Shown here one piece after another: positions 9,629-17,573 of a DNA stretch of 35,785 bases. Every line of letters begins with the position of its first letter. The first letter of the stretch is position 1. Source of the DNA: CAZKEW01 sp964580435 (GTDB taxonomy: Bacteria; Acidobacteriota; Aminicenantia; Aminicenantales; UBA8522); NCBI GenBank assembly GCA_964580435.1, contig CAZOKP010000019.1:1-35785 (forward strand), read 5' to 3'. The notes under the pieces were generated by a model. The model was not told the DNA's origin, made no database searches, and saw only the letters and a program-made list of their open reading frames with translations. Made by a program: the position numbers and the translations under genes.

Positions 9629-10210
9629 ATGCCAAAGAGGCATTTGGCGATGATCAATGAACTTGGCCGCAATCTCGAGGAATTGGCGGGAGAGAACGCC
9701 AGGAAAAAAGTCCTCAAGGGAAGCAAGAACCTGGCGGCGGTCTTGGACCCAAAGGAAATTGCGATGTGGGTTAAGGAGGCTATGGAGCGGCTGGACAAAC
9801 TCGTAGACGAAAAGACGAGAATCCGAGTTATGGAAGAGTGCGGACGAAGCTGCGCCGAGTCAAGCGAAACCATCGAAATAGTCCTGGCCAAACGCAGAAA
9901 ATACAAAACCCTCGACCGGTTCCTGGAGGCCGAAAAACGAAAGCTCCTGCCTGGGATGAGACTCGAGAGAGAAGGCAAAATCCTCTTCCAATATTATATG
10001 CCGCAATCGTTCTCGCCGCCGCTGCGCTGCTTCTGCAGCCTCTTCGAAGGATTTCCTGCCGGGGAGAATATTTCTCCGACATACTGTCAGTGCTCGAAAG
10101 GATTTGTCATGAAGATGTGGGAAAGCATTCTCGGAAAGCCGGTTAAGGTTGATGTCATCGCGACGTCTCTTGAGGGCGCCGAGGAATGCAAATTCAAGAT
10201 TTATCTATGA
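9629..10210 (+). CDS. Cysteine-rich protein with a V4R-like C-terminus (DUF6144-like)
   Basis: The 193-residue protein has no signal peptide. Its N-terminal half is helical and charged. It carries C71-x3-C75, then a pair of CxC motifs (C134-F-C136 and C153-Q-C155), and C187 in the closing segment. That ending (KPVKVDVIATSLEGAEECKFKIYL region) resembles the C-terminal strand of V4R small-molecule-binding domains, where a late cysteine precedes a hydrophobic strand. I recall similar proteins under DUF6144, but that assignment is from memory. The clustered cysteines suggest metal or Fe-S binding, which is inference. The ATG follows GGAGGG (9618-9623). The next gene starts 16 bases after its stop, so they are probably cotranscribed. 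Confidence 0.75.
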   Translation: MPKRHLAMINELGRNLEELAGENARKKVLKGSKNLAAVLDPKEIAMWVKEAMERLDKLVDEKTRIRVMEECGRSCAESSETIEIVLAKRRKYKTLDRFLEAEKRKLLPGMRLEREGKILFQYYMPQSFSPPLRCFCSLFEGFPAGENISPTYCQCSKGFVMKMWESILGKPVKVDVIATSLEGAEECKFKIYL

Positions 10211-10226
10211 AAACGAGGTCTGGGTC

Positions 10227-11267
10227 ATGAAAAGAAAATCCGATCTTGGAAATCTTCTTGGCTTTGGAGCTGTGCTCGTTTTGACTTCCTGGTGGATCAT
10301 GGGCGCTGCGATTCCCAGCGCCGCGGAAAAAGTCCATACCTTGAAAGCGACTCCGCAAACCGTGCACACAGGTTTCTTTGACGCGTCCATCCCGCCGGTT
10401 CTGACGATCGAATCCGGGGACACGGTCATCCTGGGCACTATGATGCTCATGGACGACCAGCTGCGCTGCGGCATGACCTTCGAAGAGTTGATCGCCAAAC
10501 GACAGGAATATGTCGAACGCAAAATCGGCGCCCATACCCTCACCGGCCCGATTTTCGTCAAAGGAGCCCAGCCCGGGGATGTCCTGGAGGTCCGCATAAA
10601 AAAGATCATTACCACGGACTGTGGCGTGAATTATCATCTCCCGGCGAAGTTCGGCGCAGGAGCCTTGCCCGAGGAGTTCCCGGCCGGCCAATTCAAGACG
10701 CTCGAATTGAACCTGGAAAAAATGGAAACGATATTTGCCCCCGGAGTCATTGTTCCGCTGCGGCCGTTTTTTGGAGTTATGGGCGTTGCGCCAAAGGGCG
10801 GCGAAAAAAGGCCGGCATCGGTGCCGGACTACTTTGGCGGAAACATGGACAACAAAGAGCTCATCGCCGGGACGACGCTGTACCTTCCGGTCAATGTCGC
10901 TGGGGCGCTTTTTTCATGCGGCGATGCCCATGCCGCCCAGGGAGACGGCGAAGTCAGCGTCACTGCGATCGAGACAGCCGTTCGAGAAGCGGTCCTCCAA
11001 TTTATCGTTCGAAAAGACATGAGCATCGAGCGGCCCATGGCGGAAACCCCGACGTATTGGATCACGATGGGTTTTCATCAAGACCTGAATGAAGCCATGA
11101 AAATCGCCCTTCGCGATGCCGTCCGGTTCCTGTCTCAGAAAAACGGCCTCTCCCCTGATGATGCTTATGCTTTGGCCAGCATAGCCGTCGATTTCAGCGT
11201 AACCCAAATCGTCGACGGGAACAAAGGCGTCCACGCCATGATCCCCAAGGGAATTTGTAAAAAATAG
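10227..11267 (+). CDS. Exported acetamidase/formamidase family protein
   Basis: The protein belongs to the FmdA/AmdA family, which hydrolyses short amides such as formamide or acetamide to ammonia and the acid. Marks are the N-terminal VLTIESGDTV region, LTGPIFVKGAQPGDVLEVRI (about 108-127), the GGNMDNKEL segment and the highly conserved GDAHAAQGDGEV motif near residue 233, which contributes metal/active-site residues. I place the start at 10227, giving 346 residues, because GAGGT lies seven bases upstream and the ATG opens a signal-like sequence (basic MKRKS, then a hydrophobic stretch). An upstream in-frame ATG at 10149 would overlap the previous gene by 62 bases. A signal peptide is unusual for the cytoplasmic amidases and points to an extracytoplasmic role. 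Confidence 0.85.
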   Translation: MKRKSDLGNLLGFGAVLVLTSWWIMGAAIPSAAEKVHTLKATPQTVHTGFFDASIPPVLTIESGDTVILGTMMLMDDQLRCGMTFEELIAKRQEYVERKIGAHTLTGPIFVKGAQPGDVLEVRIKKIITTDCGVNYHLPAKFGAGALPEEFPAGQFKTLELNLEKMETIFAPGVIVPLRPFFGVMGVAPKGGEKRPASVPDYFGGNMDNKELIAGTTLYLPVNVAGALFSCGDAHAAQGDGEVSVTAIETAVREAVLQFIVRKDMSIERPMAETPTYWITMGFHQDLNEAMKIALRDAVRFLSQKNGLSPDDAYALASIAVDFSVTQIVDGNKGVHAMIPKGICKK

Positions 11268-11321
11268 AGATCCGAAAAGGCCGACTTTTGCACCCCCCTC
11301 CCCGAGGTGCCTCAGCCATAG

Positions 11322-11327
11322 TATAAT
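11322..11327 (+). promoter_or_regulatory. Possible -10 element of the VWA gene
   Basis: A perfect TATAAT lies 14 bases before the ATG at 11341. No -35 box is visible at 16-18 bases upstream, so this is only a candidate. If used, the leader would be about seven bases. Confidence 0.3.
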
Positions 11328-11340
11328 GAGAGCTTCTACG

Positions 11341-12288
11341 ATGAAAATATTGACAAAACTTGTCTCTCTAGCTCTGGTTCTGGCGATGGTTGGCCTCGTC
11401 TCGCGGCCGGTTTTTTCCCAGGAGACAAAAAAGAAGGAACTGGAATATCAGATCTCGGTCAGCGCTATTGCTATAGCGGTGACGGTTCAGGATAAAGGAG
11501 GGAAGTATATCAATGATCTGACGCAGAAGGATTTCACCGTTTACGAAAACAAAGTTAAGCAAACGGTCGCTTATTTTAAGCACGATTTCGAGGCGCCCTT
11601 GAGTTTGACGGTCCTCCTGGATGTCAGCGGGAGCATGGCTCTCCAGGACAGGCTCAAAGAAAGCAAGGACATGCTCCGCTATCTGATCACTTCGCTTCTT
11701 CGGCCCCAGGACGAGGTGTCTTTGTTGATATTTGCGGACGGCGAGGTCGAAGTTGCGGTGAAATTCTCCACGGACAAGAGCTCTTTTCTGGCAGAGCTGG
11801 ACAAGACCGAGGCCTATGGCCAGACGGCTTTAAACGATGCCGTGGCGGTTTCGCCGGAATTTGCCAATAAAGGGAAAAATGAAAAAAGGGCTCTTCTTTT
11901 GATCACAGACGGAGTTGAAAACGACAGTCAAACCACTCCGGACCAGGCCGTGGAAATTGCCAGGAGGGTCGATGTCCCGATCTACACTATCGGATACAGG
12001 ATTCCCGATAGCGAGCAATATCTGAGCAAGCATAAGCGCGCCCCGGCTTTGACACCTGCGGGAATCATCGCCACTCTTGAAAGATTTTCCCAGGCGACCG
12101 GAGGAAAAGCGTTTATCATTAACCAGCCCGGCGAATTTGCGGCCGCGCTCAGGGAGGTCAAAAGAGAACTGAGCCACCAGTATATCCTCGGATATACGTC
12201 CTATAAAACCCCAAAAAATGAGTACCGAAAGATTACGGTGACAACGTCTCAGAATAAATACAAGGTGAGGACAAGAGAAGGGTACTAA
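11341..12288 (+). CDS. Exported VWFA-related domain protein
   Basis: The product has a signal peptide and a von Willebrand A domain of the 'VWFA-related' (TIGR03436-type) group expanded in Acidobacteriota and relatives. After the signal, residues about 35-80 form the typical preface (VTVQDKGGKYINDLTQKDFTVYENKVKQTV). The MIDAS metal site DVSGSMALQ (D-x-S-x-S) follows near residue 100, and LLITDGVEND near 188 supplies the later acidic residue. The C-terminus (LSHQYILGYTSYKTPKNEYRKITVTT) is the usual ending of this family. Function is unknown; VWA domains bind partner proteins through a metal ion. I choose 11341 (315 residues) because GAGAG lies eight bases upstream and MKILTKLVSLALVLAMVG makes a clean signal; ATG at 11326 is possible. 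Confidence 0.85.
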   Translation: MKILTKLVSLALVLAMVGLVSRPVFSQETKKKELEYQISVSAIAIAVTVQDKGGKYINDLTQKDFTVYENKVKQTVAYFKHDFEAPLSLTVLLDVSGSMALQDRLKESKDMLRYLITSLLRPQDEVSLLIFADGEVEVAVKFSTDKSSFLAELDKTEAYGQTALNDAVAVSPEFANKGKNEKRALLLITDGVENDSQTTPDQAVEIARRVDVPIYTIGYRIPDSEQYLSKHKRAPALTPAGIIATLERFSQATGGKAFIINQPGEFAAALREVKRELSHQYILGYTSYKTPKNEYRKITVTTSQNKYKVRTREGY

Positions 12289-12309
12289 AACTCAAAAGAA
12301 AGCAATGAA

Positions 12310-12338
12310 TTGAAAGAACGGAAAAAATAGGGTATAAT
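12310..12338 (+). promoter_or_regulatory. Sigma70-type promoter of the OmpA lipoprotein
   Basis: TTGAAA (12310-12315), 17 bases, TATAAT (12333-12338). It lies between the VWA stop and the lipoprotein start at 12392, so the lipoprotein can be expressed independently, with a leader of about 47 bases. Confidence 0.7.
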
Positions 12339-12391
12339 GCACTTTAAATAATGGCAGCTGCTTCTTTATAAAGCGCGCCGGGAGGGAATAA

Positions 12392-13027
12392 ATGAACAAA
12401 AACCGAATCTCTTATTTGGCAGCCATTGTGCTGTTAGTCGGGCTGGCCTTGGCGACGGGATGCGCGACCAAAAAATACGTCAACCAAGAGCTTGTTCCTC
12501 TGGACAAGAAAGTCCAGGGCATCGAGACCGCCATCGAGGAAAATCAGAAGAGAATCACAGAACACGATGAGAAATTGGCAACGCTCGGTTCCCTGATCAC
12601 CCAGCAGCAAGCTGACCTGAAGTCGGTTGACGGCAAGATCGAAGAGGTCAAGAGAGCCGCCCAGGGAACGTTGATCTCCAAAGAAATCCTCCAGAACAAG
12701 GAGTCCAAGTTCAAGTTCGACAGCTACGAGTTGAGCCCCGAGACCAAAGCCGCCCTGGACAGTTTTGTCCAGAAACTCATTGCCGACAACAGGGGCGTCT
12801 ATCTGGAAATCCAAGGGCATACCGACAGCACAGGGTCCGCCGACTATAATCTTCTTTTAGGGAAGAGACGAGCTGACGCTGTGATGGAATATCTCTATAA
12901 GCAATATCATATTCCCCTCCACAGAATGCAGGTGATCAGCCTCGGAAGCTCGGCGTCCATTGCAGATAATGCGACCAAAGAGGGAAGAGCCCAGAACAGA
13001 CGCGTAGAGGTATTGGTCTACGAATAG
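12392..13027 (+). CDS. OmpA/Pal-type outer membrane lipoprotein
   Basis: The 211-residue protein starts with a lipoprotein signal whose lipobox reads ALATGC (Cys near residue 25). About residues 35-95 are charged and heptad-like, probably a coiled coil. The C-terminal OmpA domain (about 105-211) has the peptidoglycan-binding signature LEIQGHTDSTGSADYNLLLGKRRADAV and ends NRRVEVLVYE. The protein should sit in the outer membrane and hold it to peptidoglycan, which implies a diderm host. The coiled-coil plus OmpA layout is like Pal or YiaD-type proteins; no tol genes are adjacent. The ATG follows GGAGGG (12381-12386), and a good promoter lies upstream. Confidence 0.9.
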   Translation: MNKNRISYLAAIVLLVGLALATGCATKKYVNQELVPLDKKVQGIETAIEENQKRITEHDEKLATLGSLITQQQADLKSVDGKIEEVKRAAQGTLISKEILQNKESKFKFDSYELSPETKAALDSFVQKLIADNRGVYLEIQGHTDSTGSADYNLLLGKRRADAVMEYLYKQYHIPLHRMQVISLGSSASIADNATKEGRAQNRRVEVLVYE

Positions 13028-13094
13028 ACTTCTAAATTCTTACAGAAACGGCCCGTTCTTGAGCGTGGAAAAATAGAAATATTTCTCCCTGACT

Positions 13095-13322
13095 CTAAGG
13101 GCTGGCCAGCCTGAGCATGGTGAAGTTGACCACCTCGGCCTGAGGGATTTCTTCGTTATCCCCCAGACAGTCTTCAATCCTCACCTGGATCGCCTCGCGG
13201 ATATTCGAGAGGGCGTCCTCGTAGCTCTCACCGTGAGCTTCGCAATCCCCAAATTCTGGGCAGACGGCCACCCAGCCGTTCCCATTCCTTCCAATCACCA
13301 CCGAAAACCGATAATCATCCAT
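13095..13322 (-). CDS. Orphan HicB-like protein
   Basis: This small 75-residue protein shows the HicB partial RNase H-like fold: YRFSVVIGRNGNGWVAVCPEFGDCEAHGESYEDALSNIREAIQVRIED. In HicAB systems HicB neutralises the mRNA-cleaving HicA toxin. No hicA is present: there are 67 bases before the convergent lipoprotein and 59 bases up to dnaE2. The protein also lacks the C-terminal DNA-binding extension of longer HicB antitoxins. It may be a solitary HicB-domain protein, which is common. I start at 13322 (MDDYRF) because GGAG lies upstream and the family begins there; GTG/ATG options extend to 13361. It is on the same strand as dnaE2 and may be the last gene of that operon. Confidence 0.75.
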   Translation of the reverse strand: MDDYRFSVVIGRNGNGWVAVCPEFGDCEAHGESYEDALSNIREAIQVRIEDCLGDNEEIPQAEVVNFTMLRLASP

Positions 13323-13381
13323 GGCCGGTCTCCACTTTATATTACTCAGACTCGATACCAAAGTTTATTTCGCCTATGTCT

Positions 13382-16252
13382 TTAAAACGTTTTTAAAAAG
13401 CTGCAATTGAAGATTTTGACGATCCCGGCGCCGTCGCGCCGCACCTCCCCTCTCAGGCAGCAGACGGGCGGCGATCCGAAGCTCAGGCATCTCCTCTCGC
13501 CCACCCCCTCGAGAAGGCCGGTCTCGTCCTCAAAAAGATAGAAATATTTCTGGCCGCCGTTCATGTCCTTGAGGCGAGCGTCCACGACGCGCACGACGAG
13601 CTCCACCTGCCGGCCGGCGTAATTCCCCAGGTCTCCAATCCGGAGCTCCGGCCTTTTCCCTTCGAAAAGCTCAAGAGAATCCGTGTCCGGGCTGAACCCG
13701 AGCGAATCGACGAGCATCTTGGCCTTCTCGTGCGGGTTCATGTCCGCGACCTGCTCCATGTCTTCGAGGCCCTGGAAATAGCGCAAGATCTGCCGTGTGC
13801 GGCGCGGTTCGAGGGAATCGAAGACACCGGCCTTGATGAGGGACAGAAGTTCCGCCTTGCCGAGATGGACGCGGCTGAGAAAATCTTCGACCGAATCGAA
13901 CTTGACATCCTTGCGCTCCTGGATGATCTTCTCCACCGTCTTCAGCGCGAGCCCCTTGATCGAGGTGAACCCGACGCGGATGTTCGCTCCTTCGACCCCA
14001 AACAGGCAGCCACTCCGGTTGATGTCCGGCCCCAGGAATTTAATACCGCGGCGCTTGGCCTCTTCGATGTACTCCGTCAGCGGATAATATCCACCCCCCG
14101 CATTGAGCACGGCCGCAAGATACGGCACGGTGTGATGAGCCTTGAGATAGACGGCCTGGTAGGCCATGGCGGCATACGAGGCGCTGTGGGCCTTGTTGAA
14201 GGAGTAGGAGGAAAACTTCTCCATGGTCGTCCACAACTTCTCGACTTCAGCCGCCGTGTAACCCCGCTCGCGTGCCTCGCCGAAGAATTTCTCTTTGAGC
14301 GCCGCCCTGACGCCGTTCTTTTTCTTAAGGGCCCGCCGCAGCAGGTCGCCTTCCTCCGGAGGCATCCCGGCCACGCGCTCCGCCACCTGCATGACCTGCT
14401 CCTCGTAGAGAAGAAGCCCTTCTGTCTCGGGGAGGATCTTCCCGAGGAGCGGGTCGCGAAACGACTGCCTTTTCTCCCGCGCGCGGAGGAGCGCCTCTTT
14501 CATCCCGCTCTCGGTCGGCCCGGGACGGATGAGCGCCAGGGCCTGGGTCAGCTCGTAGATATTTTCCGGCTTCATCCGGCGGAGGAGGTTCATCATGGCC
14601 GGGCTCTCCACCTGGAAGCAGCCGATGGTCTGGGCCGCCTGGAGCATCTTGTACGTCTTCGCGTCATCGGGCGGGATGCTCCGCAGGCACAACTTCTCCT
14701 TGGTCTCGGAGATGGCGGCCAGCCCGCGCACCGAGAGCAAATCGAGCTTGATGAGCTTGAGGTCCTCGACCGCATCCCGGTCGTAGTGGCTCATGATGAG
14801 CCCCTTGGCCGATTCCTCGAGCGGGAGGTAGCGGGTCGCCGGCGCAGGCGTGAGGATGACGCCCCCGACGTGAAGTGAGATCTCCGCGTAAACGCCGCCG
14901 AGCTCCGAGGCCGTCTTCCAGAGGTCGAGGTAGCCGGCCGCGGGCTTGTCGCGCCTCAAAAAATCGGGCTCGGCGAAAAACGGGATCCTCTTCGTCAGGG
15001 ACCGCGCTTCCTCCGGCGGAAGGCCGAAGGCCCGGGCCGTCTCGTAGAGGGCCGAGCGGGCGCGGTAATTTTTCAGGCTGCAGACAAAGGCCGCTCCCGT
15101 CCTCCCCTGGCCGTATTTGTCCAGCACATACTTGAGGACCTCGTCGCGCTTGCGGGAGTCGAAATCCAGGTCAATGTCGGGAGGGTCGTTGCGGCCGCTG
15201 TTGAGGAAGCGCTCGAAATAAAGGTCGAACTCGATGGGGTTGACGTGGGAGATGCCGAGGAGGTAAGCCAAAAAGGACGAAGCGCCCGAACCCTTGAGGT
15301 TGTGGAGGATGCGGCGCCGGCGGGCAAATTCGATGACGTCGTGGACGATGAGGAAATAAGGCGCGAACCCGGATTTCTCGATGACCTCGAGCTCGCGGCG
15401 CGCCCGCTGTCTCTCCCGCCAGCTCAGGTTCTTGAGGCTGCGGAGGCGCTCCATCACGAGCTCACGAAGCGTCGTGGGAAAAAGGTCCTCGGGCAACGGC
15501 GGCACGATGTCCTCGAAGATGAAGCGGCATTTCTCGGCGATTTCGAACGTCCGCTCGAACGCCGCCTTGGCTTCAGCACCGAATCTTTTGACGGCCAGGC
15601 CTTCCTGGTCCGGGCCGAAAAGGCTCATGGTTCCGGCGAGCTTATCTTTTTCCGGCGGAAACGGAATTTTCTTGGTGATGGCATGGAGAAGGGCCAGGCG
15701 GTCCGGGCTGGTGATGAATTTCAGCGGATTGGCCCAGACGACGGGAAGATGATCGGTGTGCGCCCACTCCATCACTCTGCTGAAATTAGAAAAATCGCAA
15801 CCCAAGTAAAAATCTCCTCCGTTGCTCCTCTCGCACTCCTTGATCTCCTCTGGCAGATCTCTATCTTCGGCGCCGGGAATGAAAATAGTGACGAGGCCAT
15901 TCGCCGCTCTCCTCTCCTCCGTTCTCACTTCTTTCCGTTCTGCCTTCCCTTCGCCTTCCTCCGTCTTCTTTTTTCTCTGATTGAAAATCTCCATCAGGTT
16001 GGAGTAGCCTTCTCTCCTCTTGACGAGAAAGACAAAGCTTCGGCCGGCAATCTCGATCTCGCAGCCAAAAAGAGGCCTGAATCCCCGCGCTCCCGCCGCT
16101 CTCTTCCATTTCGCCCAGCCGTAAAAGTTTTCGATATCCGCGAGAGCTGCCGCTTGAAAGCCCTTCCTCGAAACCCATGCCGCCGCTTCGTCCAGGGTGA
16201 TGCTCCCCTTCCCTCGGCTGTACACGGAGTGAAGACGCAGAGGAATAAACAT
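13382..16252 (-). CDS. dnaE2: DnaE2-type error-prone DNA polymerase III alpha subunit
   Basis: This 956-residue C-family polymerase is shorter than typical DnaE (about 1160) and DnaE2 (about 1050). It has an N-terminal PHP-like domain (1-240), then the palm with PPDIDLDFDSRKRDEV near residue 354 supplying catalytic aspartates, the KGSGASSFLAYLLGISHVNP finger region, SYSFNKAHSASYAAMAYQ near 690, an HhH region, and a C-terminal OB-like segment (VELVVRVVDARLKDMNGGQKYFYLFED). It should catalyse translesion synthesis after DNA damage. The PHP motif is degraded: R6-L-H8 replaces HxH, and D39-I40-E41 replaces the usual D-H. A highly charged insert (RKKKTEEGEGKAERKEVR, about residues 93-110) is unusual. 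It starts six bases after dinB, on the same strand as lexA. Confidence 0.88.
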   Translation of the reverse strand: MFIPLRLHSVYSRGKGSITLDEAAAWVSRKGFQAAALADIENFYGWAKWKRAAGARGFRPLFGCEIEIAGRSFVFLVKRREGYSNLMEIFNQRKKKTEEGEGKAERKEVRTEERRAANGLVTIFIPGAEDRDLPEEIKECERSNGGDFYLGCDFSNFSRVMEWAHTDHLPVVWANPLKFITSPDRLALLHAITKKIPFPPEKDKLAGTMSLFGPDQEGLAVKRFGAEAKAAFERTFEIAEKCRFIFEDIVPPLPEDLFPTTLRELVMERLRSLKNLSWRERQRARRELEVIEKSGFAPYFLIVHDVIEFARRRRILHNLKGSGASSFLAYLLGISHVNPIEFDLYFERFLNSGRNDPPDIDLDFDSRKRDEVLKYVLDKYGQGRTGAAFVCSLKNYRARSALYETARAFGLPPEEARSLTKRIPFFAEPDFLRRDKPAAGYLDLWKTASELGGVYAEISLHVGGVILTPAPATRYLPLEESAKGLIMSHYDRDAVEDLKLIKLDLLSVRGLAAISETKEKLCLRSIPPDDAKTYKMLQAAQTIGCFQVESPAMMNLLRRMKPENIYELTQALALIRPGPTESGMKEALLRAREKRQSFRDPLLGKILPETEGLLLYEEQVMQVAERVAGMPPEEGDLLRRALKKKNGVRAALKEKFFGEARERGYTAAEVEKLWTTMEKFSSYSFNKAHSASYAAMAYQAVYLKAHHTVPYLAAVLNAGGGYYPLTEYIEEAKRRGIKFLGPDINRSGCLFGVEGANIRVGFTSIKGLALKTVEKIIQERKDVKFDSVEDFLSRVHLGKAELLSLIKAGVFDSLEPRRTRQILRYFQGLEDMEQVADMNPHEKAKMLVDSLGFSPDTDSLELFEGKRPELRIGDLGNYAGRQVELVVRVVDARLKDMNGGQKYFYLFEDETGLLEGVGERRCLSFGSPPVCCLRGEVRRDGAGIVKIFNCSFLKTF

Positions 16253-16258
16253 GCCCGA

Positions 16259-17482
16259 TCACCTTGTCAAGGACGCGGTCTTGAGGACAAACCCGCGCTT
16301 CTGCTCGAACTCGTAGATAGCATCCAGCATCTTCTCCCGGACCGTGAGGAGCGAACCGAACCCATACTTCTCCCTCACCCGGTCCATGGCCGCTCCCAGG
16401 CGTTCTTCGCGGTCTGAGTAAGGCTCGAAGAGAGAAAGAGGCCTGGCCCTGACCAGCTCCGAAGCCTTCACCCCGACAAGCCGCAATGCTAGGCGCGACG
16501 AGGAGAAAAGCTTAAGGAAAAGCTCCTCGGCCACCCTGTAGATCCCGCCCATCTCCTGGAGGGGAGTCAGGAGGAGGTGGCGCCGGACCTCGGTCTTGAA
16601 GTCGGAGTAGCGGGCCTTGACCTCGATGACGTGCGCGAAAACGCGCTCCTCGCGCAGGCCGAGAGTGAGCCTGTCGCAGAGGTAAGCCAGGTGGGCAAGG
16701 AGCAGGCGCCTGTCCCAGAGGTCTTCAAGAAAAGTCGTCTCGCGCGATACGGACTTGGGAACGGTGCGGGTGAAGACGGGCCGGCTGTCGATGCCTCGCG
16801 ACTGGAGATAGACTTCCTCGCCTTCCAGGCCGAAGATCGAGCGCAGCGCGGGCCGCGGCATCCCCCAGAGGTCGCCGATCTTGTGGATGTTGAGCATGCG
16901 GAGGATGACCTGGGCTTTGGGTCCGATCCCGGGAAGGCACTCGATGCCGAGGTCGCGGAGGAACGCTTCTTCCTTTCCCGCTTCGACCTCGAAGAAACCG
17001 GCCGGCTTGGCCTTTTTTGTCGCCAGCTTGGCCAGGATCTTGTTGGGGGCGAGGCCGACAGAAACTTTAAGTCCCAGCTCTTTCTCGACCCGAGCCTTGA
17101 TCCGGCGGGCGGCGGCGGAAAAGGAAGAATAAAGCGGCTGGCAGTGGGTCAGCTCGAGATACGCTTCGTCGAGCGAGGCCTCCTCGATGTCCGGCGTGTA
17201 TTCATAGAGGATGCGGAAGAATTTTTCGGAGAAGGCCTGGTAAACCTGGCTGTTGCCGCGGATGAAGAGGCCGTTCGGGCAGAGCTGGTAGGCTTTGTGC
17301 AAGGGCATGCCGGTATGGACGCCGTAGCGCCGCGCCTCGTAGTTGCAGGTCGAGGCCACGCCCCGCTCGTGGGGCAGTCCGCCGACGATGACCGGCTTCC
17401 CTTTGATGGCCGGGTTGAGGAGTTCCTCGACGGCCGCGAAAAAGGCGTCGATGTCGATATGGACGATCGAGCGGCGTTTCAT
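16259..17482 (-). CDS. dinB: Y-family DNA polymerase IV (DinB)
   Basis: This 407-residue protein is an intact Y-family translesion polymerase. HIDIDAFFAAVEE carries the first metal aspartate (D10) and an F steric-gate position. SLDEAYLEL near 103-111 supplies D105 and E106, so the catalytic triad is complete, unlike ImuB proteins, which lose it. The thumb HhH segment (CLPGIGPKAQVILRMLNIHKIGDL) and little-finger region (KSVSRETTFLED) follow. It synthesises DNA past damaged bases with low fidelity. It lies between lexA and dnaE2 on one strand, the position that imuB takes in lexA-imuA-imuB-dnaE2 cassettes. The ATG follows a GTGAGG-like site. Confidence 0.93.
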   Translation of the reverse strand: MKRRSIVHIDIDAFFAAVEELLNPAIKGKPVIVGGLPHERGVASTCNYEARRYGVHTGMPLHKAYQLCPNGLFIRGNSQVYQAFSEKFFRILYEYTPDIEEASLDEAYLELTHCQPLYSSFSAAARRIKARVEKELGLKVSVGLAPNKILAKLATKKAKPAGFFEVEAGKEEAFLRDLGIECLPGIGPKAQVILRMLNIHKIGDLWGMPRPALRSIFGLEGEEVYLQSRGIDSRPVFTRTVPKSVSRETTFLEDLWDRRLLLAHLAYLCDRLTLGLREERVFAHVIEVKARYSDFKTEVRRHLLLTPLQEMGGIYRVAEELFLKLFSSSRLALRLVGVKASELVRARPLSLFEPYSDREERLGAAMDRVREKYGFGSLLTVREKMLDAIYEFEQKRGFVLKTASLTR

Positions 17483-17545
17483 CCGAGCCTCACTTTCTCC
17501 TGCTAACCTTCTGTCTTCTCTTTATCCCTCTCTCTTTTGTCATTC

Positions 17546-17571
17546 GTCATTGCGAGCGTAGCGAAGCAATC
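17546..17571. repeat. Dispersed palindromic repeat, copy 1 (short)
   Basis: This 26-base element runs from GTCATTGCGAG to GCGAAGCAATC, just before the lexA stop. Its reverse complement recurs near 28011-28037, and its first 11 bases are identical to the left end of the copy at 30373. It is a REP/MITE-like element; no transposase is present in the window. Confidence 0.75.
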
Positions 17572-17573
17572 CC

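Noticed and set aside
10149..10226. Longer N-terminus for the acetamidase
   Set aside because: It would overlap the preceding gene by 62 bases and hide the signal peptide; the start at 10227 has a better ribosome site.
13062..13094. AGAAATATTTCT palindrome as a terminator for dnaE2/hicB
   Set aside because: The stem is short and AT-only, and the T-run is weak; no reliable call.
15245..16417. Long plus-strand frame opposite dnaE2 and dinB
   Set aside because: It is an antisense shadow crossing two real genes, with no domain or start signal. The same applies to 13730-14878 opposite dnaE2 and 226-1116 opposite the DUF72 gene.
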